A stretch of DNA of 64,000 bases from CBDBJR01 sp965206445 (GTDB taxonomy: Bacteria > Pseudomonadota > Gammaproteobacteria > Arenicellales > Poriferihabitantaceae): assembly GCA_965206445.1 (NCBI GenBank), contig CBDBJR010000002.1:1488001-1552000 (forward strand), written 5' to 3'. Under the pieces are notes generated by a model. The model did not search any database and was not told where the DNA came from. It saw nothing but the letters and a program-made list of their open reading frames with translations. Positions 36,941 through 46,470 of the stretch are shown here, piece after piece (positions within the stretch are counted from its first letter, which is position 1; every line of letters begins with the position of its first letter). The position numbers were made by a program, and so were the translations under genes.

Positions 36941-37244
36941 GTCGCGCTTCGCCCGCCGCAAATCCGACCGTCAGGTATCCGCTGACCGGCGTGCCGTCGG
37001 GCTTGTATTTCAACACTGACGCCCCGAGGGCGTGGCGAGAGGCACGGTAGATGCGAACGCTCGGCCCCTGCGCGATGACGTATCGTGCGTGCGCCCGATA
37101 CCACCACACCGGCCGTAAATCCGCGCAGGCGCTGTTTACCACGACGGGGCAGGCACAGCCCGGGTAACCCGGCTAAATCACCTCCCCTGCACGAATGCCC
37201 CACCACGCTGACGTGGGTTGTGTTTGGGGGGCGGGCGGGGCGGT
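36941..37244 (-). pseudogene. 3' arm with minus-strand ORF (cassette 4)
   Basis: The minus-strand frame is open here from MVNSACADLRPVWWYRAHARY through KPDGTPVSGYLTVGFAAGEA (about 36950-37142) and reads into the ankyrin gene end. Whether it is expressed is unknown. Confidence 0.4.
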
Positions 37245-37396
37245 GCACAAGTTCAGAAACAGTTGGCACTCTCCCCAACAGGAGCGCCATGCAAGTCCAC
37301 TTTACTAACCTGCCCTGATGGCATATACTATTTCAACCGGGCATAAGCTCCGTCCATTTTTCACTTGCTGTTTTATTCACCCCACAGGAAAAACAC

Positions 37397-39082
37397 ATGC
37401 GCAGACAATATTGGATAGCGGCTTTACTGATAGCGGCGTTTGCACCGACGCTGTTACCCGGCGGCATACAAACCGCCCGGGCCGACCGCCTCGCCGATGA
37501 AACCGCTCGGTTTACGACCGAGGTCGGACGCCCGCCTTCGCCGACGGCAAAGGATGCCAACGGCTGGACTGACTTGCACTACGCCGCCGTTTTGAACCTT
37601 TCATCTCTGGCAAAACGCCTGTTTGAATCCGGTGCGAAAGTAGATGCCAGATTAAAATCCGATGATGGGCCCTTTACGGATGAATTGAAGGCAACTCTGC
37701 GCCGATTCGGGAAAGATGATGATATCTGGGCGAGGGGTGGAGAAACGCCGCTACATTATGCGGCCAGGACCAACGCCGTAGCGACCGCGACGCTGTTGGT
37801 AGAAAGAGGCGCGGCGGTGAATGCGAAGCAAGATTGGAAGGAGACGCCGCTACATTATGCGGCCAAGACCAACGCCGTAGCGACCGCGACGCTGTTGGTA
37901 GAAAGAGGCGCGGCGGTGAATGCGAAGGACGTTTGGGGGAAGACGCCGCTACATTATGCTGCCAGGAAAAACGCCGTAGCGATCGCGACGCTGTTGGTAG
38001 AAAGAAGCGCGGCGGTGGATGCGAGGAGTAATTTTTGGTCGACACCGCTACATTCTGCGGCCGGTAACAACGCCGTAGCGACTGCAACCCTGTTGATAGA
38101 AAGAGGCGCGGCGGTGAATGCGAAGGACGATGATGGGAGGACGCCGCTACATTCTGCGGCCCTTCACAACGCCGTAGCGACCGCAACCCTGTTGGTAGAA
38201 AGAGGCGCGGTGGTGAATGCGAAGAGCATTTATGGGGGTACGCCGCTACACGATGCGGCCGAGTGGGACGCCGTAGCGACCGCGACTCTGTTGGTAGAAA
38301 GAGGCGCGGCGGTGAATGCGAAGAACGATGATGGGGGGACGCCGCTACATTCTGCGACCTGGTACAACGCCGTAGCGACCGCGACCCTATTGGTAGAAAG
38401 AGGCGCGGCGATGAATGCGAAGAACGATGATGGGAGGACGCCGCTACATTCTGCGACCTGGTACAACGCCATAGCGACCGCGACCCTGTTGGTAGAAAGA
38501 GGCGCGGCGGTGAATGCGAAGGACGATGATGGGAAGACGCCGCTACATTCTGCGGCCAGGAAAAACGCCGTAGCGATTGCGACCCTGTTGGTTGAAAGGG
38601 GCGCGGTGAATGCGAAGACTGATGATGGGTGGACGCCGCTACATTTTGCGGCCAGGACCAACGCTGTAGAGACCGCGACCCTGTTGGTAGAAAGAGGCGC
38701 GGCGGTGAATGCGAAGAGTGGTACTGGGGGTACGCCGCTACATGCTGCGGCCGGGACCAACGCCGTAGCGACCGCGACCCTGTTGGTTGAAAGAGGCGCG
38801 GCGGTGAATGCGAAGAGTGGTACTGGGGGTACGCCGCTACATGCTGCGGCCGGGACCAACGCCGTAGCGACCGCGACCCTGTTGATTGAAAGAGGCGCGG
38901 CGGTGAATGCGAAGGACAATAATGGGGATACGCCGTTAGCTACATTACTTAATCGCCAGGCTGAAAAGAAAAAAGACGCCAAAGAAGGAGGCAGATCTGC
39001 CAAAGAATCCTACAAAGAATTCAAAAAGGAAGCCAAAAAAACCGCCGCCTTACTCCACAGACACGGCGGCAAAAAAAAGTAG
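37397..39082 (+). CDS. Secreted ankyrin-repeat protein, copy 5
   Basis: This 561-aa protein is the close partner of copy 3: same N-terminal domain, same SNFWSTPLHSAAG fourth repeat, 12 repeats and the lysine-rich C-terminus ending HGGKKK. Repeats 11 and 12 are identical (SGTGGTPLHAAAGTNAV). One unit has lost a codon (ERGAVNAK). Copies 3 and 5 probably duplicated as whole cassettes and then drifted in the middle. Confidence 0.88.
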   Translation: MRRQYWIAALLIAAFAPTLLPGGIQTARADRLADETARFTTEVGRPPSPTAKDANGWTDLHYAAVLNLSSLAKRLFESGAKVDARLKSDDGPFTDELKATLRRFGKDDDIWARGGETPLHYAARTNAVATATLLVERGAAVNAKQDWKETPLHYAAKTNAVATATLLVERGAAVNAKDVWGKTPLHYAARKNAVAIATLLVERSAAVDARSNFWSTPLHSAAGNNAVATATLLIERGAAVNAKDDDGRTPLHSAALHNAVATATLLVERGAVVNAKSIYGGTPLHDAAEWDAVATATLLVERGAAVNAKNDDGGTPLHSATWYNAVATATLLVERGAAMNAKNDDGRTPLHSATWYNAIATATLLVERGAAVNAKDDDGKTPLHSAARKNAVAIATLLVERGAVNAKTDDGWTPLHFAARTNAVETATLLVERGAAVNAKSGTGGTPLHAAAGTNAVATATLLVERGAAVNAKSGTGGTPLHAAAGTNAVATATLLIERGAAVNAKDNNGDTPLATLLNRQAEKKKDAKEGGRSAKESYKEFKKEAKKTAALLHRHGGKKK

Positions 39083-39386
39083 GTCGCGCTTCGCCCGCCG
39101 CAAATCCGACCGTCAGGTATCCGCTGACCGGCGTGCCGTCGGGCTTGTATTTCAACGTTGGCGCCCTGAGGGCGTGGCGAGAGGCACGATAGATGCGAAC
39201 GCTCGGCCCCTGCGCGGTGACGTATCGTATGTGCGCCCGATACCACCACACCGATCGCAAATCCGCGTGGGCGCTGTTTACCACGGCGAGGCAGGCACAG
39301 CCCGGATAACCCGGATAAATTCACCTCCCCTGCACGAACGCCCCACCACGCTGACGTGGGTTGTGTTTGGGGGGCGGGCGGGGCGG
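39083..39386 (-). pseudogene. 3' arm with minus-strand ORF (cassette 5)
   Basis: Almost the same as the cassette 4 arm: MVNSAHADLRSVWWYRAHIRY to SGYLTVGFAAGEA, open to 39284. Confidence 0.4.
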
Positions 39387-39539
39387 TGCACAATTTCAGA
39401 AACAGTTGGCACTCTCCCCAACAGGAGCGTCATGCAAGCCCACTATATTAACCTGCTCTAATGGCATATACTATTTCAACCGGGCATAAACCCCGTCCAT
39501 TTTTCACTTGCTGTTTTGTTCAACCCGCAGGAAAAACAC

Positions 39540-42047
39540 ATGCGCACACAATATTGGATAGCGGCTTTGCTGATAGTGGTGTTGGCTACACCGGTGCTGT
39601 TGCCCGGCGGCATACAAACCGTCCGGGCCGACCGCCTCGCCGATGAAACCGCCCGGTTTACGGCCGGGGTCGGACGCCCGCCTTCGCCGACGGCAAAGGA
39701 TGCCAACGGCTGGACTGATTTGCACTATGCCGCTGTTTGGGACCTCCCATCTCTGGCAAAACGCCCGTTGGAATCCGGTGCCACAGTAGATGTCAGATTA
39801 AAACCCGATAGTGAGCCATTTACGGATGAATGGAAGGCAACCCTGCACCGATCTGGGAAAGATGATGATGTCTGGGATAGGGATGGAGAAACGCCGCTAC
39901 ATATTGCAGCCTTTGAAAACCACCGATCTGCCGCAGCCTTGCTGCTTGAAAAAGCCGCGGAGGTGATGCGAAGAGTATTTGAGGGGATTACGCCGCTACA
40001 TTCTGCGGCCAGGAAAAACGACGTAGCGACCGCAACCCTGTTGCTTGAAAGAGGCGCGGCGGTGAATGCGAAGGACGATGGGGGGGATACGCCGCTACAT
40101 AAAGCGGCCGTTCACAACGCCGTAGAGACCGCGACCCTGTTGGTTGAAAGTGGCGCGGCGGTGAATGCGAAGAACAATTGGGGGTATACGCCGCTACATT
40201 ATGCGGTCAGGACCAACGCCGTAGAGACCGCGACTCTGTTGATTGAAAGAGGCGCGGCGGTGAATGCGAAGGACGATGATGGGGTGACGCCGCTACATTC
40301 TGCGGCCTATAAAAACGCCGTAGAGACCGCGACCCTATTGGTTGAAAGAGACGCGGCGGTGAATGCGAAGGACAATGATGGATATACGCCACTACATGAA
40401 ACGGCCGTTCACAACGCCGTAGAGACCGCGACCCTGTTGGTTGAGAGAGGCGCGGCGGTGAATGCGAAGGATGATGAGGGATATACGCCGCTACATTCTG
40501 CGGCCAGGAAAAACGCCGTAGAGATTGCGACCCTGTTGGTTGAAAGAGGCGCAGAGGTGAATGCGAAGGACGATAAGGGGGCGGCGCCGCTACATCGTGC
40601 GGCCTTTAAAAACGCCGTAGAGACCGCGGCCCTGTTGGTTGAAAGAGGCGCGGCGGTGAATGCGAAGACTAATAATGAGAGTACGCCGCTACATTATGCG
40701 GCCTGGCACAACGCCGTAGAGACCGCGACCCTGTTGGTTGAAAGTGGCGCGGCGGTGAATGTGAAGGATGATGAGGGATATACGCCGCTACATTCTGCGG
40801 CCAGGAAAAACGCCGTAGAGATCGCGACCCTGTTGGTTGAAAGAGGCGCAGAGGTGAATGCGAAGGACGATAAGGGGGCGGCGCCGCTACATCGTGCGGT
40901 CTTTAAAAACGCCGTAGAGACCGCGACCCTGTTGGTTAAAAGTGGCGCGGCGGTGAATGCGAAGACTAATAATGGGAGTATGCCGCTACATTATGCGGCC
41001 TATAACAACGCCGTAGCGACCGCGGTCCTGTTGGTTGAGAGAGGCGCGGCGGTGAATGCGAAGGATGATGAAGGATATACACCGCTACATTCTGCGGCCT
41101 ATAAAAACGCCGTAGGGACCGCGGCCCTGTTGGTTAAAAGAGGCGCGGCGGTGAATGCGAAGGACGATAAGGGGGCGACGCCGCTACATCGTGCGGTCTT
41201 TAAAAACGCCGTAGAGACCGCGACCCTGTTGGTTGAAAATGGCGCGGCGGTGAATGCGAAGACTAATAATGAGAGTACGCCGCTACATTATGCGGCCTGG
41301 CACAACGCCGTAGAGACCGCGACCCTGTTGATTGAAAGAGGCGCGGCGGTGAATGCGAAGAATGGGTGGGGAGAGACGCCGCTACATTCTGCGGTCAGGA
41401 AAAACGCCGTAGAGATCGCGACCCTGTTGGTTGAAAGTGGCGCGGCGGTGAATGCGAAGGACGATAAGGGGGCGGCGCCGCTACATCGTGCGGCCTTTAA
41501 AAATGCCGTAGCTACCGCGACCATGTTGGTTGAAAGAGGCGCGGCGGTGAATGCGAAGACTAATAATGAGAGTACGCCGCTACATTATGCGACCAGGGGC
41601 AACGCCGTAGAGACCGCGACCCTGTTGATTGAAAGAGGCGCGGCGGTGAATGCGAAGAATGGGTGGGGAGAGACGCCGCTACATTTAGCGGCTAGGAAAA
41701 ACGCCGTAGAGACCGCGACCCTGTTGGTTGAAAGAGGCGCGGCGGTGAATGCGAAGGACGATAAGGGGGCGGCGCCGCTACATCGTGCGGCCTTTAAAAA
41801 TGCCGTAGCTACCGCGACCTTGTTGGTTGAAAGAGGCGCGGCGGTGAATGCGAAGACTAATAATGAGAGTACGCCGCTACATTATGCGACCAGGGGCAAC
41901 GCCGTAGAGACCGCGACCCTGCTGCTTGAAAAAGGCGCGGCGGTGAATGCGAAGGACAATGATGGGGAGACGCCGTTAGCTAGAGCGCTAAGATACGACG
42001 CCGATGAAGCCGCCGCCGTGATCCGCCAACACGGCGGCAGACAGTAG
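39540..42047 (+). CDS. Secreted ankyrin-repeat protein, copy 6 (largest)
   Basis: This 835-aa protein has a signal peptide with a slightly different core (LLIVVLATPVLLPGG) and 21 repeats. The first (FENHRSAAALLLEKAAEV) is closer to ordinary ankyrins, and the rest are the NAVETATLLVERG type. From repeat 7 on, the units form a higher-order ~297-bp period in the order DDEGY or NGWGE, DDKGA, TNNES. The C-terminal cap ends VIRQHGGRQ. The N-terminal domain (SGATVDVRLKPDSEPF) is shared with copy 7. Confidence 0.88.
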   Translation: MRTQYWIAALLIVVLATPVLLPGGIQTVRADRLADETARFTAGVGRPPSPTAKDANGWTDLHYAAVWDLPSLAKRPLESGATVDVRLKPDSEPFTDEWKATLHRSGKDDDVWDRDGETPLHIAAFENHRSAAALLLEKAAEVMRRVFEGITPLHSAARKNDVATATLLLERGAAVNAKDDGGDTPLHKAAVHNAVETATLLVESGAAVNAKNNWGYTPLHYAVRTNAVETATLLIERGAAVNAKDDDGVTPLHSAAYKNAVETATLLVERDAAVNAKDNDGYTPLHETAVHNAVETATLLVERGAAVNAKDDEGYTPLHSAARKNAVEIATLLVERGAEVNAKDDKGAAPLHRAAFKNAVETAALLVERGAAVNAKTNNESTPLHYAAWHNAVETATLLVESGAAVNVKDDEGYTPLHSAARKNAVEIATLLVERGAEVNAKDDKGAAPLHRAVFKNAVETATLLVKSGAAVNAKTNNGSMPLHYAAYNNAVATAVLLVERGAAVNAKDDEGYTPLHSAAYKNAVGTAALLVKRGAAVNAKDDKGATPLHRAVFKNAVETATLLVENGAAVNAKTNNESTPLHYAAWHNAVETATLLIERGAAVNAKNGWGETPLHSAVRKNAVEIATLLVESGAAVNAKDDKGAAPLHRAAFKNAVATATMLVERGAAVNAKTNNESTPLHYATRGNAVETATLLIERGAAVNAKNGWGETPLHLAARKNAVETATLLVERGAAVNAKDDKGAAPLHRAAFKNAVATATLLVERGAAVNAKTNNESTPLHYATRGNAVETATLLLEKGAAVNAKDNDGETPLARALRYDADEAAAVIRQHGGRQ

Positions 42048-42350
42048 GTCGCGCTTAGCCCGCCGCAAATCCGACCGTTACGGGTTCGCTGACCGGCATG
42101 CCGCCAGGCTTGAATGTCAACGCCGGCGCCCCGAGGGCGCGGCAAGTGGCACGATAGATGCCCATACGTCCGCCCCCTGCGCGGTGATGTGTCGTGCGTG
42201 CGCCCGATACCACCACACCGACCGCAACCCGCGTGGGCACCGATTACCACAGTGGGGTAGGCACAGCCCGGGTAACCCGGATAAATCACCTCCCCTGCAC
42301 GAATGCCCCACCACGCTGACGTGGGTTGTGTTTGGGGGCGGGCGGGGCGG
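42048..42350 (-). pseudogene. 3' arm with minus-strand ORF (cassette 6)
   Basis: A diverged arm: minus-strand KPGGMPVSEPVTVGFAAG, ending with a stop at the arm edge. Another frame holds VWASIVPLAAPSG, matching VFASIVPLTTSS of the copy 1 arm. Confidence 0.4.
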
Positions 42351-42503
42351 TGCACAAGTTCAGAAACAGTTGGCACTCTCCCCAACAGGAGCGCCATGCA
42401 AGCCCACTATACTGACCTGCCCTGATGGCATATACTATTTCAACCGGGCATAAGCCCCGTCCATTTTTCACTTGCTGTTTTGTTCACCCCACAGGAAAAA
42501 CAC

Positions 42504-43625
42504 ATGCGCACACAATATTGGATAGCGGCTTTACTGATAGCGGCGTTTGCACCGACGCTGTTACCCGGCGGCATACAAACCGCCCGGGCCGACCGCCTCG
42601 CCGATGAAACCGCCCGGTTTACGACCGGGGTCGGACGCCCGCCTTCGCCGATGGCAAAGGATGCCAACGGCTGGACTGGCTTGCACTATGCCGCTGTTTT
42701 GGATCTCCCATCTCTGGCAAAACGCCCGTTGGAATCCGGTGCCACAGTAGATGTCAGATTAAAACCCGATAGTGAGCCATTTACGGATGAATGGAAGGCA
42801 ACCCTGCGCCGATCTGGGAAAGATTATGATGTCTGGGATAGGGATGGAGAAACGCCGCTACAGATTGCGGCCTTTGAAAAAGACCGAGCTGCCGTGGCCC
42901 TGCTGCTTGAAAAAGCCGCGGCGGCGGTGATGGGAATAGTATTTGGGAAGACTACGCCGCTACATGATGCGGCCTGGGAAAACGACGTAGCGACCGCGAC
43001 CCTGTTGCTTGAAAGAGGCGCGGCGGTGAATGCGAAGAACATAAGGGGGGAGACGCCGCTACATCATGCGGTCTGGAACAACGCCGTAGTGACCGCGACG
43101 CTGTTGGTAGAAAGAGGCGCGGCGGTGAATGCGAAGGACGATATTGGGAGGACGCCGCTACATGATGCGGCCAGATTCAACGCCGTAGCGACCGCGACCC
43201 TGTTGGTAGAAAGAGGCGCGGCGGTGAATGCGAAGGACAATGATGGGGATACGCCGCTACATGTTGCGGCCTGGGAAAACGCCGTAGCGACCGCGACCCT
43301 ATTGGTTGAAAGAGGCGCGGCGGTGAATGCGAAGAACGATTATGGGGGTACGCCGCTACATATTGCGGCCTGGGAAAACGACGTAGCGACCGCGACCCTG
43401 TTGGTTGAAAGAGGCGCGGCGGTGAATGCGAAGGACGATTATGGGCATACACCGCTACATGATGCGGCCAGGAAAAACGCCGTAGCGACCGCGACCCTGC
43501 TGCTTGAAAAAGGTGCGGCGGTGAATGCGAAGGACAATGATGGGGAGACGTCGTTAGCTAGAGCGCTAAGATACGACGCCGATGAAGCCGCCGCCGTGCT
43601 CCGCCAACACGGCGGCAGACAGTAG
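42504..43625 (+). CDS. Secreted ankyrin-repeat protein, copy 7
   Basis: This 373-aa protein shares the N-terminal domain with copy 6 (KRPLESGATVDVRLKPD, then a less canonical first repeat FEKDRAAVALLLEKAAAAV). It has seven repeats in total and the RQHGGRQ cap. It is the last cassette. Its 3' arm is intact at first, then decays before the dehydrogenase gene at 44027. Confidence 0.88.
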   Translation: MRTQYWIAALLIAAFAPTLLPGGIQTARADRLADETARFTTGVGRPPSPMAKDANGWTGLHYAAVLDLPSLAKRPLESGATVDVRLKPDSEPFTDEWKATLRRSGKDYDVWDRDGETPLQIAAFEKDRAAVALLLEKAAAAVMGIVFGKTTPLHDAAWENDVATATLLLERGAAVNAKNIRGETPLHHAVWNNAVVTATLLVERGAAVNAKDDIGRTPLHDAARFNAVATATLLVERGAAVNAKDNDGDTPLHVAAWENAVATATLLVERGAAVNAKNDYGGTPLHIAAWENDVATATLLVERGAAVNAKDDYGHTPLHDAARKNAVATATLLLEKGAAVNAKDNDGETSLARALRYDADEAAAVLRQHGGRQ

Positions 43626-44026
43626 GTCGCGCTTCGCCCGCCGCAAATCCGACCGTCAGGTATCCGCTGACCGGCATGCCGCCAGGCTTGAATGTCAACG
43701 CCGGCGCCCCGAGGGCGCGGCAAGTGGCACGATAGATGCCAATACACCCGCCCCCTGCGCAGTGATGTATCGTGCGTGCACCCGATACCACCACACCGAC
43801 CGCAACCCGCGTGGGCATCAATTACCACAGTGGGGCAGACACAGCCCGCGTAACCGGGTAAATTACCGCCATGCGCAAAAACCCCCACGCCGAGTTGTGG
43901 TAGTAGGGCGAGCGGGCAGGGCGGTTTACATAAGCTCAGCAACAGCCAACACTCCCCCCCAACAGCAGCGCCCTGCAAATCCACAACAAGTAATCAACCC
44001 ATGCAACCGACAGCAGCACAACGCCA
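43626..44026. other. Cassette 7 3' arm and gap before DMGDH-like gene
   Basis: The 3' arm (43626 to ~43860) is of the copy 6 type on the minus strand (KPGGMPVSGYLTVGFAAG). It is followed by a decayed dispersed element (43928-43980) with CAACACTCCCCCCCAACAG. No gene seen. Confidence 0.5.
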
Positions 44027-46441
44027 ATGAAAAGCCACTCCACCGTCGTCGTGATTGGCGGCGGCATCGCCGGCTGTTCGACGCTGTACCATCTGACCCG
44101 CGAAGGCTGGCATGATGTGGTGCTGGTGGAGCGGGATGAATTGACCTCCGGCTCGACCTGGCACGCCGCCGCGCAGGTCACGCAGTTCGGCGCCAATCAG
44201 ACCCTGGTCGCGTTGAAGCGGCACAGCATCAACCTCTATCGTGAGCTGGCCGCCGACCCGGATTTCCCGATCGACTATCACATTACCGGCGGCATGCGTC
44301 TGGCGCATACCGCCGATCAGGTGGACACCTATCGGCATTTCATCGGCATGGCCAACGGCGTGGGGGTCGAGTTTGAATACATCGATGCGGCCGAAGTGTG
44401 CCGGCGCCACCCGTTGATAGACGGCACCGGACTGCTCGGCGCGTGGTGGGACCCGCTGGATGGGGACATCGACCCGGCGCAGTTGACGTTTGCCCTGGCG
44501 CGGCGGGCGCGTCAACAGGGCGCCGAAGTGTATCGCTTCAACCCGGTCGAGCAGATAACGCGCACAGCCGGCGGGGAGTTCATCGTCCACACCAAAAACG
44601 GCGACATCACCTGCGAGATCGTCGTCAATGCGGCCGGCTATCGGGTCAACGAGGTCGGCGGCATGCTCGGTGTATCCCACCCGGTGGTCTCGATGGAGCA
44701 CATGTATTTCCTGACCGAGCCGATTGCGTCGCTCGAGCAGTTGGATTTTCGCGTGCCAATCCTGCGCGACCCGGGTGATGATTTTTACAGCCGTCAGGAA
44801 AAAACCGGACTGCTGGTCGGGGTCTACGAGCAGGGCTGCAAAACCTTTGGCCTGGACGGCATCGACCCGCACTTCAGCCGCGCGCTGTGTCCGTCCGATC
44901 TGGACCGCTGTCTGGACAACATGGAGCGGATTTTTCGCCGCCTGCCCTGTCTCGAGCAGGCCGGCATTCACACCGTGGTCAACGGGCCGATCACCTACAC
45001 CCCGGACGGCGCGCCGCTGGTCGGGCCGATTCCCGGCATCCCGAATGCGTTCGCCTGTCTGGGGCTACGCGCCGGCATCGGCGAGGGCGGCGGGCACGGC
45101 AAGGTGCTGGCGCAAATCATTGTGCATGGCGAGTGTGAATGGGACACCTGGTGCCTCGACCCGCGCCGGTTTACCCGCTACGCCACTACCGAATATACCG
45201 CGCTCAAAGCGGTCGAGGATTATCAATCGGAGTTTCATTACCCGTTGCCGCACGAGTATCGCCCGGCCGCGCGGCTGGCGCGCACGACCCCGTTGTACGC
45301 CGAACTGACGCGCCTGGATTGCGCCTGGGGCGTGGTCGGCGGGTGGGAGCGGGCGTTGTTCTTTAAGCCGACGCCGGACTTTGTCGACCGCCCGGGCTTT
45401 CGTTTTACCGCCACCAAAGACGTGGTTGCCCGCGAGGTGGCCGGGGTAATGAACGGGGTCGGCATAATGGAAGTGTCCGGTTTCAACCGCTATGCCATCA
45501 CCGGCCCCGGCGCGGGTGCCTTTTTGGACCGCCTGGTGTGCGGCCGTCTGCCGCGCGCGGTCGGTCAGGTGCGGCTGTGCTATCTGCTGACGCCGCGCGG
45601 GCAGGTGCTGGCTGAGGCGACGATTGCCAGACTGGGCTGTGAGCACTACTGGTACGGCTCTGCGGCGATGGCCGAATGGCACGACCGGGATTGGCTGCAT
45701 GCGCACAAGCCGCCGGATGTCGAGTTGACCGAGCTGGCATCGACGCACACCACGCTGGTGGTCGCCGGCCCGCAATCGCGGCGGCTGCTGCAAGCGGTTT
45801 CTCCGCGCGGTGACTGGAGCCGGCAGGGGTTTCCGTGGATGTGCGTCCGGCGGTTGGGCGTCGGTCAGGCGGAAATCACCGCGATGAGCGTGAGTTTCTC
45901 CGGCGAGCTGGCGTACGAGCTGCATGTGCCGAACGCGCAGTTGTATCTGATCTGGCAGCGATTGCACCAGACGGCGGGCGCCTTCGAGCCGGTGCATTTC
46001 GGGTTGTATGCAACCGAATCGATGCGCCTGGAAAAAGGCTATCGCCACTGGAAGGCGGATCTGATTGGCGAATACAACCCGTTCGAATCCGGGCTGGCGC
46101 GGTTTGTCGATCTCGACAAAGCCGATTTCATTGGCCGCCCGGCAGTGCTGCGGCAGCGGCAACGCGGCCCGCGCAAATGCTTCGTCTGCCTGACGGTGGA
46201 CTGCGACCTTGCGCCGGCGCATAGCGGCGATGCGGTGTTTTCCGGCGCGACGCAGGTCGGCACCGTCACCTCGGGCGGCTACGGCCACCGGGTGGAAAAA
46301 AACATTGCGCTGGCGTTCGTCGACCCGGCGGCAAGCACCGTCGGCCACCGGCTTCAGCTCGGCATACTGGGCCAACGCTACCCGGCAACGGTGGTGGCGC
46401 CCTGCCTGTACGATGCAAACCATGCGCGCGTCCGGGCCTAG
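44027..46441 (+). CDS. Dimethylglycine/sarcosine dehydrogenase-like FAD-GcvT protein
   Basis: This 804-aa protein has an N-terminal DAO-type FAD domain (VVVIGGGIAGCSTLYHL, and GSTWHAAAQ with the His that carries covalent FAD in DMGDH). A C-terminal GcvT-type folate domain follows (ITGPGAGAFLDRL, SVSFSGELAYELHVP, FGLYATESMRLEKGY). Such enzymes oxidatively remove an N-methyl group from dimethylglycine or sarcosine and pass the one-carbon unit to tetrahydrofolate. It is followed 29 bp later by an MttB-like gene, a likely operon for betaine or other quaternary amine demethylation. Confidence 0.88.
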   Translation: MKSHSTVVVIGGGIAGCSTLYHLTREGWHDVVLVERDELTSGSTWHAAAQVTQFGANQTLVALKRHSINLYRELAADPDFPIDYHITGGMRLAHTADQVDTYRHFIGMANGVGVEFEYIDAAEVCRRHPLIDGTGLLGAWWDPLDGDIDPAQLTFALARRARQQGAEVYRFNPVEQITRTAGGEFIVHTKNGDITCEIVVNAAGYRVNEVGGMLGVSHPVVSMEHMYFLTEPIASLEQLDFRVPILRDPGDDFYSRQEKTGLLVGVYEQGCKTFGLDGIDPHFSRALCPSDLDRCLDNMERIFRRLPCLEQAGIHTVVNGPITYTPDGAPLVGPIPGIPNAFACLGLRAGIGEGGGHGKVLAQIIVHGECEWDTWCLDPRRFTRYATTEYTALKAVEDYQSEFHYPLPHEYRPAARLARTTPLYAELTRLDCAWGVVGGWERALFFKPTPDFVDRPGFRFTATKDVVAREVAGVMNGVGIMEVSGFNRYAITGPGAGAFLDRLVCGRLPRAVGQVRLCYLLTPRGQVLAEATIARLGCEHYWYGSAAMAEWHDRDWLHAHKPPDVELTELASTHTTLVVAGPQSRRLLQAVSPRGDWSRQGFPWMCVRRLGVGQAEITAMSVSFSGELAYELHVPNAQLYLIWQRLHQTAGAFEPVHFGLYATESMRLEKGYRHWKADLIGEYNPFESGLARFVDLDKADFIGRPAVLRQRQRGPRKCFVCLTVDCDLAPAHSGDAVFSGATQVGTVTSGGYGHRVEKNIALAFVDPAASTVGHRLQLGILGQRYPATVVAPCLYDANHARVRA

Positions 46442-46470
46442 TCTGCCAGCCGGCGCGGGCACTTGACGGC

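Larger units (their letters stand above)
31074..43927 (+). repeat. Array of six tandem ankyrin cassettes
   Basis: Cassettes run 31074-32453, 32454-34594, 34595-37244, 37245-39386, 39387-42350 and 42351-43927. Each contains the dispersed element, a ~100-bp leader with TATACT, a signal-peptide gene with variable repeat number, and a ~305-bp 3' arm. Leaders and arms are near-identical at DNA level, so homologous recombination between cassettes is expected. Confidence 0.9.

Noticed and set aside
33765..39003. Long minus-strand ORFs inside ankyrin genes (serine/arginine-rich repeats)
   Set aside because: They are periodic shadows of the coding 99-bp repeats on the other strand, without starts or ribosome-binding sites.
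32938..42030. 99-bp repeats as a CRISPR or similar array
   Set aside because: Units are contiguous, in frame and encode ankyrin repeats; there are no unique spacers.
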